Source of the DNA: Thermocladium sp049965935
GTDB lineage: Archaea > Thermoproteota > Thermoprotei > Thermoproteales > Thermocladiaceae
DNA length: 27,175 nucleotides
NCBI GenBank assembly: GCA_049965935.1
Contig: JBMFVP010000020.1
Coordinates: 1 to 27,175 of the forward strand
Direction: 5' to 3'
Shown here: one piece after another, positions 16,529-23,623 of the stretch
Layout: each line of letters begins with the position of its first letter
Position numbering within the stretch: the stretch's first letter is position 1
The notes under the pieces: model-generated
What the model saw: only the letters and a program-made list of their open reading frames with translations
What the model was told of the DNA's origin: nothing
Databases searched by the model: none
Position numbers and translations under genes: made by a program

Positions 16529-17206
16529 TTAATTATCTTGCAGTGGACGAGCCAACTCGAGCACCTTCTCCCTCCAATTCTTGGCCCTAACTATCGCGCT
16601 GGCCACAAGCACTCCCTTGGTTCCCAACCGTAGGGCAGCCTCCACATCACTGCCCGATTCTATACCTGCACCGGTAATAACGCTAATGCTAGGATTAATT
16701 CGAGATACTAACTCAACTGTCCTAGTGATTACTCCAGGCTTCTCTTTGCTGACTGCCTTACCTGTACCTATCAATTCTGGAGGCTCAACAGCCACAGCCG
16801 TGGGCGATAAGGCAGCGACAGCAGCGCTTGACTCTGGATTCGGCGCACACACTAATTGCTCTAAACCAAGTTCCCTTGCCCTGCCTATCATCCATGCCAA
16901 GTCATTTAATAATAACCTATGCTCGCTGTGATTAAGAATAACGCCTCGGGCCCCTGTTTCCTTGATCATCTCAAGAGGTGTATAACCCGTGGCTGCCCCT
17001 GGCAGTACTGGATCAGCGGATTGAGCAAATACATCTATCGCCACGGTCTCGACTACCCTCCTTAACTCGGTGAGCGGTGGAGCAATGGCTATTGATACCC
17101 CCAGCTCCTTGGACACATCTTCGGCTACCTTAGCTAATTGAAGTGAGCCTTGGCCTATTATTTCGGGATAAGCCTTCATATTTATTACGAGAACTGGAAA
17201 TCTCAT
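16529..17206 (-). CDS. tpiA: Triosephosphate isomerase (archaeal)
   Basis: Interconverts glyceraldehyde-3-phosphate and dihydroxyacetone phosphate. At 225 aa it has the short archaeal form (bacterial enzymes are about 250). Catalytic residues are in place: Lys11 in VINMKAY, His93 in ILNHSEHR and Glu141 in VEPPELIGTG, followed by the phosphate-binding loop (ITGAGIESGSDVEAA and GVLVASAIV). A TTATATAA box at about 17230-17238 lies 25-32 bases before the start. GGTGGG ten bases before the ATG could serve as a ribosome binding site. With fbp on the same strand 1.6 kb upstream it covers adjoining steps of gluconeogenesis. Confidence 0.95.
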   Translation of the reverse strand: MRFPVLVINMKAYPEIIGQGSLQLAKVAEDVSKELGVSIAIAPPLTELRRVVETVAIDVFAQSADPVLPGAATGYTPLEMIKETGARGVILNHSEHRLLLNDLAWMIGRARELGLEQLVCAPNPESSAAVAALSPTAVAVEPPELIGTGKAVSKEKPGVITRTVELVSRINPSISVITGAGIESGSDVEAALRLGTKGVLVASAIVRAKNWREKVLELARPLQDN

Positions 17207-17363
17207 GCATTAACCCACCGCCTCATTAATTATATAAACTTAGAGCGCTTTTAAGCCATTCTACTAGATATTATTTTAACATTAGGGGATTAAGGAGGTG
17301 AAGGCCCGTGAATGGTATTATTTAACTCATTTATTTCGCTTCAAATGGTCTAGATATCTCCAG

Positions 17364-18616
17364 TTAATGCTTTGCTCCACTAATGTTCTGCTCATTGACT
17401 TGCTCAAGGGTCTTAAACTTAGTTTCAACACCAACAATATACCAGATCAATGCCGCAGTGAAGCCTAGTCCCCATAACCCAACATTATACGATAGGTACT
17501 CGTACATCGTGAAGCTAGCCGTGAAGAATATCGATGCTATATAAACTACGTAGGCCGAGGCCCTAACTACTGCAATGCCCCATTGATCTAAACCTGGTCG
17601 GAAATAGCTCGGGCTCAAGAATTATCCTAGCAGCCCACCCTAATTCTCCGAATATGCCATTAATAAGGAGCAGCAAGAGGAATGCCGCTAGGCTATGAGG
17701 TATGAGGAGGAGTTGCGGTATAAATGCTAGTATTGTGATGAACCCACCTAGGTACGATATTAATGTGAATGGTTTAACTCCCATTTGCCTAAGCATGAGA
17801 ATGCCCACCACGCCGCCTATGGTTTCCCCAATATTATATAGCAGCACTATCCATGATGTTAACTTCGGGAATAGGTAAGGGCCCATTACTAAGGCTAGTA
17901 GGGCATAGGTGAGCACTATTGTTACTGCAAGGGACACTAAGACAAGCAATCTTAGCCTCAAGTTGCTTGGATTAGAGTTACCGTGGGATTCATACTTAAA
18001 AAGCGCCCAGCGATATGATTCAGGTATTATTAGCCTAGTCACCAACATGACAACTAATGCTACCCCTAACGTTATTCCGAAGAACTCCTTCTGAAGATTA
18101 ATTGACATGGTGGTAACTAGGCTTAATGCAGCTGCTACTGCCGCGCCCAGGTTAGCTACATTGGTAACGCCTACTAGAACCTCTTCTCTTAATGGGCATC
18201 ATTTCGGCCAAGTAGGCTAATGTGGTGGGTTCCTCGCCTCCAAGGCCGAACTCCGCTAGAACTATGCCCATAATTAGGGTGTATACGTTTTCAGCAAGCA
18301 CTATTAATAATGTGCCAATACCATAGAGAACTAAGGTAAGCATAAATATATACTTCCTACCATATGCGTCGGAAAGCCTACCTATAGTTAAGTTGCCTAT
18401 TGTTAAGGCCACTGGAGCTGAGACCAACACATACTCAACCATGCTTTGAGGCACGAAGGGCCATTGAGTGGTTAAGGGTGCTAATGCGAGTAGGAAGCCC
18501 CATAGGAACATGCCTAGGGATACCGATACTATGGCTGACCATTGGTACTTGCCTAAGTTGCTTTCATCTAGGTCCCTTAGGATTCCCCAATTCAGGTTCT
18601 TCTTGGATTTATTCAT
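17364..18616 (-). pseudogene. MFS transporter broken by two frameshifts
   Basis: Three consecutive frames rebuild one major-facilitator protein of about 415 aa with the usual 12 helices. Segment 1 (ATG at 18616) contains GRLSDAYGRKYIF, the MFS motif between helices 2 and 3, and runs to MPIKRR near 18185. Sense there continues one frame over as EVLVGVTNVANLG, consistent with one extra base in the AGAAGAG context. Segment 2 ends at ELFPTRFRSMG; the frame shifts at a run of four C (17578-17581, + strand), and IAVVRASAYVVYI continues in the third frame to the stop. Three Gs instead of four on the coding strand would restore it. A GTTTATAAGTATA box at 18637-18650 fits the start at 18616. Either a recent pseudogene or sequencing errors. 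Substrate unknown; the flanking tpiA and fbp hint at sugars or other carbon sources. Confidence 0.85.
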
Positions 18617-18858
18617 TAAGTTATTGGTTATCAATAATATACTTATAAACTTTCCACGGCAATCACTTCAAAATAAATGCTCAATATGTAAGGAACCATT
18701 ACTAATGGAATTGTTTTTATTTTCCATTTTATTTTTCTAAAGATATTCACACACCTTTAGAACATTTTAAAACGCATCAAGCGGAGCCAGAAGAAGGAAT
18801 ACAATGCTATGCAGCAATAGAAAAATCATTTTACAATGGAATTTAAGCATAAAAGTAT

Positions 18859-20028
18859 TTAGGAGATTAACGTCTTCAATGCGCTTTCCCTATCTTTTTC
18901 GTACTCATCTAGCGGAAGCGACTTAACCTCCTTTAGCACTTGCGAAATAGTTGTGTATTCCATTTCCTCGGGCGGCAATCTGTGAGGCATTATTGGGCCC
19001 ATTCTCCTTATATAATCAGTGACGGTTGCCGCCAATTGCCGCGAATAATCGAATACAGGATCATCGAACAAATCAACAGGCCCCTCTAAGTAGCCATCAT
19101 GTAATTGGAAGCCTAATGCGCCGACTTTTGGAGGACCATCGAACCTAGTCATCTTTGGCCCCAGCGCCATCTTCTTATCTAGAATGAATTGGGCAAATTT
19201 GGAGGGAGTGAGTGGACCCACGTGGCTACCCCTCATCCATCCCTCCACTAAGTGGGGGTACGCAAATGCCTCTAGAACCTCGCCAACCGCCGGCAAGCCG
19301 TGTTGAGCCCTTATTATCGCCACGGGATCATCCTTACCAACATATTTGCCGGCTATAAGGTTGAGCCTCTCGACGCTGGCCACTGCTCCCTGTACTAAAT
19401 CCCGTTTCCTATAAATTCTCCTAACTATGTATCTGCCGGGCGTTCCAATTAGCCCCAATAATCTGTACATATCATCCGGCATCCTTAATAGGAATACTTG
19501 GGCCTCCTTAACATCTATCACCTCGAATATGAATCCCTCTGCCATAGCTGGATCAATAACTAATCCAGCGGTGTTAAATGGATCGGCAAACATCTTGTAG
19601 AAAGGTAAATTAAAGGCGCCCGGCTCAGTCTTATCAGCGGCAACCACTATTATTGGCTCGCTGCCTCGTTCCTCGAATTCCATTTCAGCGACTTGAGGCC
19701 CCATTCCTCTAATGTTTCCAGAGAACGAGTCTTTAAGGAGGTCCTGGCCAGCACCATATAGCCTCACCTTCTTTGCAATCGATTCCGTGGCATCCCTAAA
19801 TATGTTCCAAGCTATTTCGTGAATGGATGAATTATTGAGGCCCTTGCTATGGGTCATTAATAGGCTCATGTCATCTCCCACATTGAACACGAAGTAATCT
19901 ATTATTGAACCATTCCTAACCTCCGAGGCCAATCTATCCGCTGCATATTCAAGTATCTTTGGATGAACCCAAGCATGCCCAGGGAGTCCTCCTATATCTG
20001 CCTTTATTATCGATATCGTGGTTCTCAT
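18859..20028 (-). CDS. fbp: Fructose-1,6-bisphosphate aldolase/phosphatase
   Basis: The bifunctional archaeal gluconeogenic enzyme (FBPA/P), which condenses triose phosphates and dephosphorylates fructose-1,6-bisphosphate in one active site. 389 aa from the ATG at 20028. An upstream in-frame start at 20079 adds 17 Tyr/Ile-rich residues that overlap AT-rich promoter sequence and precede the conserved N-terminus TTISIIKADIGGLPGHAWVHP; it is unlikely to be real. Further family blocks: VFNVGDDMSLLMTH, AADKTEPGAFNLPFYKMFADPFNTAGLVIDP, GSHVGPLTP and the C-terminal FDDPVFDYSRQLA. A run such as TATTATATTTA at about 20045-20056 is the probable TATA box. It is the committed step of sugar synthesis and works with tpiA nearby. 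Confidence 0.95.
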   Translation of the reverse strand: MRTTISIIKADIGGLPGHAWVHPKILEYAADRLASEVRNGSIIDYFVFNVGDDMSLLMTHSKGLNNSSIHEIAWNIFRDATESIAKKVRLYGAGQDLLKDSFSGNIRGMGPQVAEMEFEERGSEPIIVVAADKTEPGAFNLPFYKMFADPFNTAGLVIDPAMAEGFIFEVIDVKEAQVFLLRMPDDMYRLLGLIGTPGRYIVRRIYRKRDLVQGAVASVERLNLIAGKYVGKDDPVAIIRAQHGLPAVGEVLEAFAYPHLVEGWMRGSHVGPLTPSKFAQFILDKKMALGPKMTRFDGPPKVGALGFQLHDGYLEGPVDLFDDPVFDYSRQLAATVTDYIRRMGPIMPHRLPPEEMEYTTISQVLKEVKSLPLDEYEKDRESALKTLIS

Positions 20029-20233
20029 AAAAGTGTAATAAATATAATAATTAATAAATATTAGTGCCGAGTATACCAAGTGTTCCCACCCTCCCCTCAG
20101 GAACTAGCAGGGAATCCCCTAGATCCCCAGACAAAACCTAATGCCGTTAATTTCAAGGCCAAATAAAATGCAAACTACGCCGTCCTCACGGACTGTCCCC
20201 TGTGCGAAATATGAAGCAAAGCTTTGTTAAGGT

Positions 20234-20245
20234 AAAAAATAAAAA
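20234..20245 (+). promoter_or_regulatory. AT-rich promoter element for tRNA-Trp
   Basis: An A/T run (AAAAAATAAAAA) lies 24-35 bases before the first base of the tRNA, the position expected for a TATA box of an archaeal tRNA gene. Confidence 0.45.
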
Positions 20246-20268
20246 GACAACACCTAAGTGGAACCAGA

Positions 20269-20344
20269 GGGCCCGTAGCTCAGCAAGGTTCAGAGCGGCA
20301 GGCTCCAGACCTGTTGGTCGGGGGTTCAAGTCCCTCCGGGCCCA
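20269..20344 (+). tRNA. tRNA-Trp (CCA), intronless
   Basis: A complete 76-base cloverleaf. Acceptor stem GGGCCCG/CGGGCCC with discriminator A; D stem GCTC/GAGC; anticodon stem GCAGG/CCTGT around the loop CTCCAGA with anticodon CCA at 20305-20307; T arm GGGGG/CCCTC around TTCAAGT. The terminal CCA is not encoded. No intron is present in the anticodon loop, although many archaeal tRNA-Trp genes carry one. The part from 20300 onward is repeated exactly at 21892-21944, so the 3' part of this gene is probably supplied by an integrated element that keeps the tRNA intact. Confidence 0.95.
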
Positions 20345-20352
20345 CTATCTAT
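20300..20352 (+). repeat. Left attachment repeat (attL-like), 53 bp, inside tRNA-Trp
   Basis: Identical base for base to 21892-21944. It begins in the 5' strand of the anticodon stem, covers the anticodon loop and the whole T arm and acceptor 3' strand, and runs 8 bases beyond the tRNA. Starting at the anticodon stem-loop is a known preference of archaeal tyrosine-integrase attachment sites. Confidence 0.9.
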
Positions 20353-20373
20353 GGACCTCCATTTTCAATCAAT

Positions 20374-20517
20374 TTATAGATAATGAGCGAAACCAAGCGG
20401 ATAGTCCAGCTTAGCTCTCTGATCTTCAGACAATTTTTGTATTAAACATAATATTAAGATAACTCCACTGCTACCGCAAGCTTGCTCATTCATAAACCAG
20501 CGACGAATGGGTCTCAT
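20374..20517 (-). CDS. Possible 47-aa protein downstream of the PIN gene
   Basis: An ATG-started frame 19 bases after the PIN-protein stop, same strand, ending 21 bases before the left repeat. The predicted peptide has a basic start (MRPIRRWF), a hydrophobic middle (GVILILCLIQ) and an ending LDYPLGFAHYL. No family recognised. It could be a third gene of the module, a decayed integrase end or a chance frame; composition does not decide. Confidence 0.2.
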   Translation of the reverse strand: MRPIRRWFMNEQACGSSGVILILCLIQKLSEDQRAKLDYPLGFAHYL

Positions 20518-20536
20518 TATTTCAACTTCCTTAGAA

Positions 20537-21181
20537 TTAAATTTGTCTCAATTGATCCTTGAATTCTTTATAGCTTATGGCAATAATTCTACTCGTACAA
20601 GGACAATCATAGCACGTCAATTGCCTTTCAATGAAGTTCCTAAGATGTTTGTCCTCCGTTACGAAGACCAACTTACCGCTTATCGTACCAGGGCCTCTCT
20701 TTCGCCGCACCGTGGCCAGCAAATCGTAGGCATAGAGCAGCGAATTGATTACATCTATGTCTTCGTTTGGAATTCTGCTGAGCAGTTTATCCATTATATT
20801 GCTCTTCCAGCAAACTCTCTTGCTGGGTTTATACTTTAGGGCTCTTCTCTGCAATTCCAGCGATCCGTCCTCCTCTATTACTCTTACATACCTCATATTT
20901 ACCAAGCTATTCAATTCACTAATGCAGTATTCCTCCATTTCATTAGCTTCTACATTGGCCCATCCATGCATCTCCCTATCGACGCTGGTCAATAATTTGG
21001 GCAAGGCCACATCTAATTCATTTACCATTGTAATACTTGTATAGATCTCCAATACGTTATTTTCCAGGAGATCTAATATCTTTGGTTTTGGCCTATTTAA
21101 TCTGTGGTGCAAGGTTATTGCATATACCATATTGACAAGCACATTGGTGTCGATGAAGACATGGAATGCCCTAAACGTCAT
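20537..21181 (-). CDS. PIN-domain protein, probable toxin/RNase
   Basis: 214 aa from the ATG at 21181; a TTG at 21196 would overlap the upstream gene by 8 bases. PIN-type acidic residues are in place: Asp11 in VFIDTNVLV, Glu55 in TMVNELDVAL, Asp141/Asp143 in NEDIDVINSLLYAYDLL, and Asp177 in FVTEDKHLRNF. Four such carboxylates coordinate Mg/Mn in PIN ribonucleases. It is longer than standard VapC toxins (about 130-140 aa), with an extra segment between Glu55 and Asp141. It follows an unrelated 197-aa gene by 7 bases in the same operon, the order antitoxin then toxin seen in many TA modules. The element-bound location supports a stabilisation or defence role. RNA target unknown. Confidence 0.75.
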   Translation of the reverse strand: MTFRAFHVFIDTNVLVNMVYAITLHHRLNRPKPKILDLLENNVLEIYTSITMVNELDVALPKLLTSVDREMHGWANVEANEMEEYCISELNSLVNMRYVRVIEEDGSLELQRRALKYKPSKRVCWKSNIMDKLLSRIPNEDIDVINSLLYAYDLLATVRRKRGPGTISGKLVFVTEDKHLRNFIERQLTCYDCPCTSRIIAISYKEFKDQLRQI

Positions 21182-21188
21182 GAATGAA

Positions 21189-21782
21189 TTACCCAATCAT
21201 CTTGAATAGATCTGGATAGAGATCCTCCTCATCTATTGACCCCTTGCTCTCAAGAACACTCCTAAGTCTCCTCACTACATCCATATATGCCTCCAGGCTC
21301 ATGTTAAATGCCATCGCTTTAATGACCTCGCCCTGAATGCCCAAAGCCTCGAGCGAGCGAGCAATTAAATCATCCACCCCCAATGCTCCATATTCATCAA
21401 TGACCTTGACCGCTTGCTCTGCTAGATCTCTTAAACCCCTCTCCACGAGGGACCTGTAGGACTCCTCAAAGGACTCCTCAATACCCTTGACGTAATAATT
21501 ATCGCCGGTCCTTACTATGCCATATTCAATCATCTTGGATTCACCACCTAGTACCTCATCGATGGATATAGATGGCCCTTTCGAGTAAATCCTAAATTCC
21601 CCGGGCAACTTGATCCGTGGCGTATTGAGAAGCTTGGTGCCATCGGTGTATATAATGAAGAATAGGAGCTTCTCGAGCACCGCTGCATTAACGCTTCTGC
21701 CGTACTTCTTAGCATAGTATGCTATGGCTAGCTTGATTAACTCGACAGCTGGCTCCCGTGTCAATTCGTCAATAAGGCTCAT
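21189..21782 (-). CDS. Unknown protein, candidate antitoxin of the PIN gene
   Basis: 197 aa from the ATG at 21782 (MSLIDELTREPAVEL). A TTTTAAA box 25-31 bases upstream favours this start over an in-frame ATG at 21866 whose extra 28 residues overlap the promoter. The N-terminal half has a helix, then KLLFFIIYTDGTKLL, then FRIYSKGPSISIDEVLGG and a short beta pair (YGIVRTGDNYYVKG), a winged-helix or SocA/Panacea-like impression that I cannot verify. The C-terminal half is a charged helical region ending DEEDLYPDLFKMIG. It is the first gene of the operon and ends 7 bases before the PIN start. No VapB-type DNA-binding domain (AbrB, RHH) is recognisable, so this would be an atypical partner. Confidence 0.6.
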   Translation of the reverse strand: MSLIDELTREPAVELIKLAIAYYAKKYGRSVNAAVLEKLLFFIIYTDGTKLLNTPRIKLPGEFRIYSKGPSISIDEVLGGESKMIEYGIVRTGDNYYVKGIEESFEESYRSLVERGLRDLAEQAVKVIDEYGALGVDDLIARSLEALGIQGEVIKAMAFNMSLEAYMDVVRRLRSVLESKGSIDEEDLYPDLFKMIG

Positions 21783-21806
21783 ATATGTTATATTTCCAAA
21801 GGTGAG

Positions 21807-21813
21807 TTTTAAA
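21807..21813 (-). promoter_or_regulatory. TATA-like box for the antitoxin-PIN operon
   Basis: On the minus strand TTTAAAA precedes the ATG at 21782 by 25-31 bases, setting a leaderless start there. The box lies about 80 bases inside the right attachment repeat, so the island carries its own promoter. Confidence 0.5.
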
Positions 21814-21891
21814 CTTGATCCCATCAATGATAGCATTAGCACGCTCAATTTGATTTTCAAGGTCATGCTATGGTTTTTATACTATGCCAGT

Positions 21892-21944
21892 AGGCTCCAG
21901 ACCTGTTGGTCGGGGGTTCAAGTCCCTCCGGGCCCACTATCTAT
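21892..21944 (+). repeat. Right attachment repeat (attR-like), 53 bp, partial tRNA-Trp
   Basis: Exact copy of 20300-20352: anticodon stem 5' strand (from its third base) through the acceptor 3' strand and 8 more bases. It lacks the 5' part of the tRNA (no acceptor 5' strand or D arm), so it is not a second tRNA gene. Bases before it (TGCCAGT) do not match the tRNA. Confidence 0.92.
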
Positions 21945-22036
21945 TCCTTTCATGATTGAATGATATAAAGAATGAGAAAAATGACTAGGGCGTTGTATAA
22001 AACTATTTAACTCAGTATTGTTGGGCATAATATATA

Positions 22037-23623
22037 ATGCCCGCCAACATAACAAGCGGCCTCGATGAATTGGTGGATAAGGTTGGCTATAACATGACAA
22101 TGATATTATACCAATTTAATCATTACATGGATGTAGAGAAGACTAATCTACAGAACATAAGCAGTTACATCAACAATAGTTCACCCATTGGAGTCACAGT
22201 TAGTCACCCTGCAAGCTACGCAATACCGCTATTATTGATGATGTACGTTATATACTCCATCTTCCTTGCTTTATCAGCTATCCAAGTAATTGCCATACTG
22301 CACTCCGGTCTCTATCTCTTTAAGGACTCTAGGAAGAACGATATTCATTATCCGCCGAGGACAAGACCATTTATATCGATCATAATCCCGGTCAAGAATG
22401 AGGCCATGGATGTCGTTGAGAAAGTCCTAAAGAATGTGGCTAGCCTGAGTTATCCTAGGGATAGGTTTGAGGCAATTGTTGTGAGCGATGACGATGAGAA
22501 AACCTTTTCTTCCATAGAGGCAATCACCATGAAGTACTCAAAGCTATATGGAGTGAGGATGATTGCCATAAACAGGAAATCACCAATGGGTTATAAGGGA
22601 GGCGCAATTAATTATGCCATTCAATTCTCAAAGGGCGAACTAATAATGGTGCTCGATGCCGACACCGAGGTTCCACCCAATTACCTAATGTATGCCGTGA
22701 GTTATGTGGAGGCTGGATATGATATGGTGGGTGCGGTATATAGGGGGCGACCAGCAATACCCACTGCCACCAGTAAGGCCATAAAGGTGGTTTATGATAT
22801 ATTCAATGAGATAATAATACTAGGCAGATTCCTCAGCAGGCAGAGGTGGGGATTCTCAATGATAATGGGCACTAACTTCGTGATAAAAAGGGAGACATTG
22901 ATGAAGGTTGGCGGGCTTTGTCACTGTACCGCGGATGATATGGATCTCTCGCTCAAGGTCAAAATGAGCGGAGGAAGAGTTGCAGTGATGAGGGAAGTCA
23001 CTGCAACCAGTGAAGTCACGAGCACATACATGGCTCTAAAGGCACAAAACATACGATGGTCCTCCAATGACTCCATAATACTAAGGAGATACTTTAGGCG
23101 AATAATTAAGAGCAATATGTCGACAATCGATAAGATAGATATATTGCTATGGTTAACTAAGTATCCCCTCTTATCCCTGGGCGGATTATCCATCTTCATC
23201 TCCATAATACTATCAATATTCGGTGTGATTCTTCCTCCATTCTATGTCTTGGCGCTGGAAGGAATTAATATAATCCTTCTCATCGGATTCCTCATGTTGA
23301 TGCTTGCAACTGCCAGAAAGCTGAATTATGGAATAATGACTATGATGTTCAGCCTAGCCACAATGAGCATAATGGGCTTCTCCATATCCTTTGCCATAAT
23401 ATATCACTATATAGAAGCCATGTTCAAGGACCTTGAGTGGATATACACGCCGAAGGGCAGTAAAGCAGCCATGCGGGTCAATGGATTATTAATGGAAAAG
23501 ACGCTGACTGTAATCTTCGTAACGGCATCAATAATACTATTCGTCCTTGGCTATTACATGGCATTCATATACTCAACGATTGGGGCCGTAATAATGATAC
23601 TCACAATGAGGAGGGCAAAATGA
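22037..23623 (+). CDS. Membrane family-2 glycosyltransferase (cellulose-synthase-like)
   Basis: 528 aa. An N-terminal stretch with several N-x-S/T sequons (NIT, NIS, NNS, NMT) precedes the first membrane helix at about 60-88, so the N-terminus may face outside. The cytosolic GT2 domain then has FISIIIPVKNE, the metal/nucleotide-sugar DxD at Asp207-Ala-Asp209 (VLDADTEVP), the acceptor-side TADDMDLSL and QNIRW at 337-341, the QxxRW signature of processive GT2 enzymes. Four or five C-terminal helices follow. It probably makes or extends a glycan across the membrane, perhaps on a polyprenyl carrier. A TATAAAACTATTTAA region at 21996-22010 is about 30 bases upstream. The stop overlaps the start of the next gene by 4 bases (ATGA). 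Confidence 0.88.
   Translation: MPANITSGLDELVDKVGYNMTMILYQFNHYMDVEKTNLQNISSYINNSSPIGVTVSHPASYAIPLLLMMYVIYSIFLALSAIQVIAILHSGLYLFKDSRKNDIHYPPRTRPFISIIIPVKNEAMDVVEKVLKNVASLSYPRDRFEAIVVSDDDEKTFSSIEAITMKYSKLYGVRMIAINRKSPMGYKGGAINYAIQFSKGELIMVLDADTEVPPNYLMYAVSYVEAGYDMVGAVYRGRPAIPTATSKAIKVVYDIFNEIIILGRFLSRQRWGFSMIMGTNFVIKRETLMKVGGLCHCTADDMDLSLKVKMSGGRVAVMREVTATSEVTSTYMALKAQNIRWSSNDSIILRRYFRRIIKSNMSTIDKIDILLWLTKYPLLSLGGLSIFISIILSIFGVILPPFYVLALEGINIILLIGFLMLMLATARKLNYGIMTMMFSLATMSIMGFSISFAIIYHYIEAMFKDLEWIYTPKGSKAAMRVNGLLMEKTLTVIFVTASIILFVLGYYMAFIYSTIGAVIMILTMRRAK

Larger units (their letters stand above)
20300..21944. mobile_element. Minimal integrated island in tRNA-Trp (no integrase)
   Basis: Bounded by two perfect 53-bp direct repeats of the tRNA-Trp 3' part; the repeat unit is 1592 bp. 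It carries one minus-strand operon (unknown 197-aa protein, PIN-domain protein, perhaps a third 47-aa frame) and no recognisable integrase, replication or capsid gene. Two explanations fit: the deletion remnant of a larger integrative plasmid or virus that left its stabilising module, or a tiny non-autonomous element moved by an integrase in trans. The native 3' flank of the tRNA would be the sequence after 21944. Bounds are seen; mobility is inferred. Confidence 0.75.

Noticed and set aside
17570..17590. Programmed frameshifting in the MFS gene
   Set aside because: Two separate breaks, one not at a slippery site, make programmed recoding unlikely; mutation or sequencing error is simpler.
20202..20414. 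A 70-codon + frame running through tRNA-Trp, possibly an integrase N-terminal fragment
   Set aside because: Its conserved-looking part is only the translated tRNA; the rest has no integrase features.
21892..21944. A second tRNA-Trp gene
   Set aside because: The acceptor 5' strand and D arm are missing; it is only the 3' part duplicated by integration.
21724..21963. A 79-codon + frame through the right repeat (contains GVQVPPGP)
   Set aside because: That peptide is the usual translation of a tRNA T arm. The frame lies antisense to the antitoxin-like gene and its promoter, and no integrase motif is seen.
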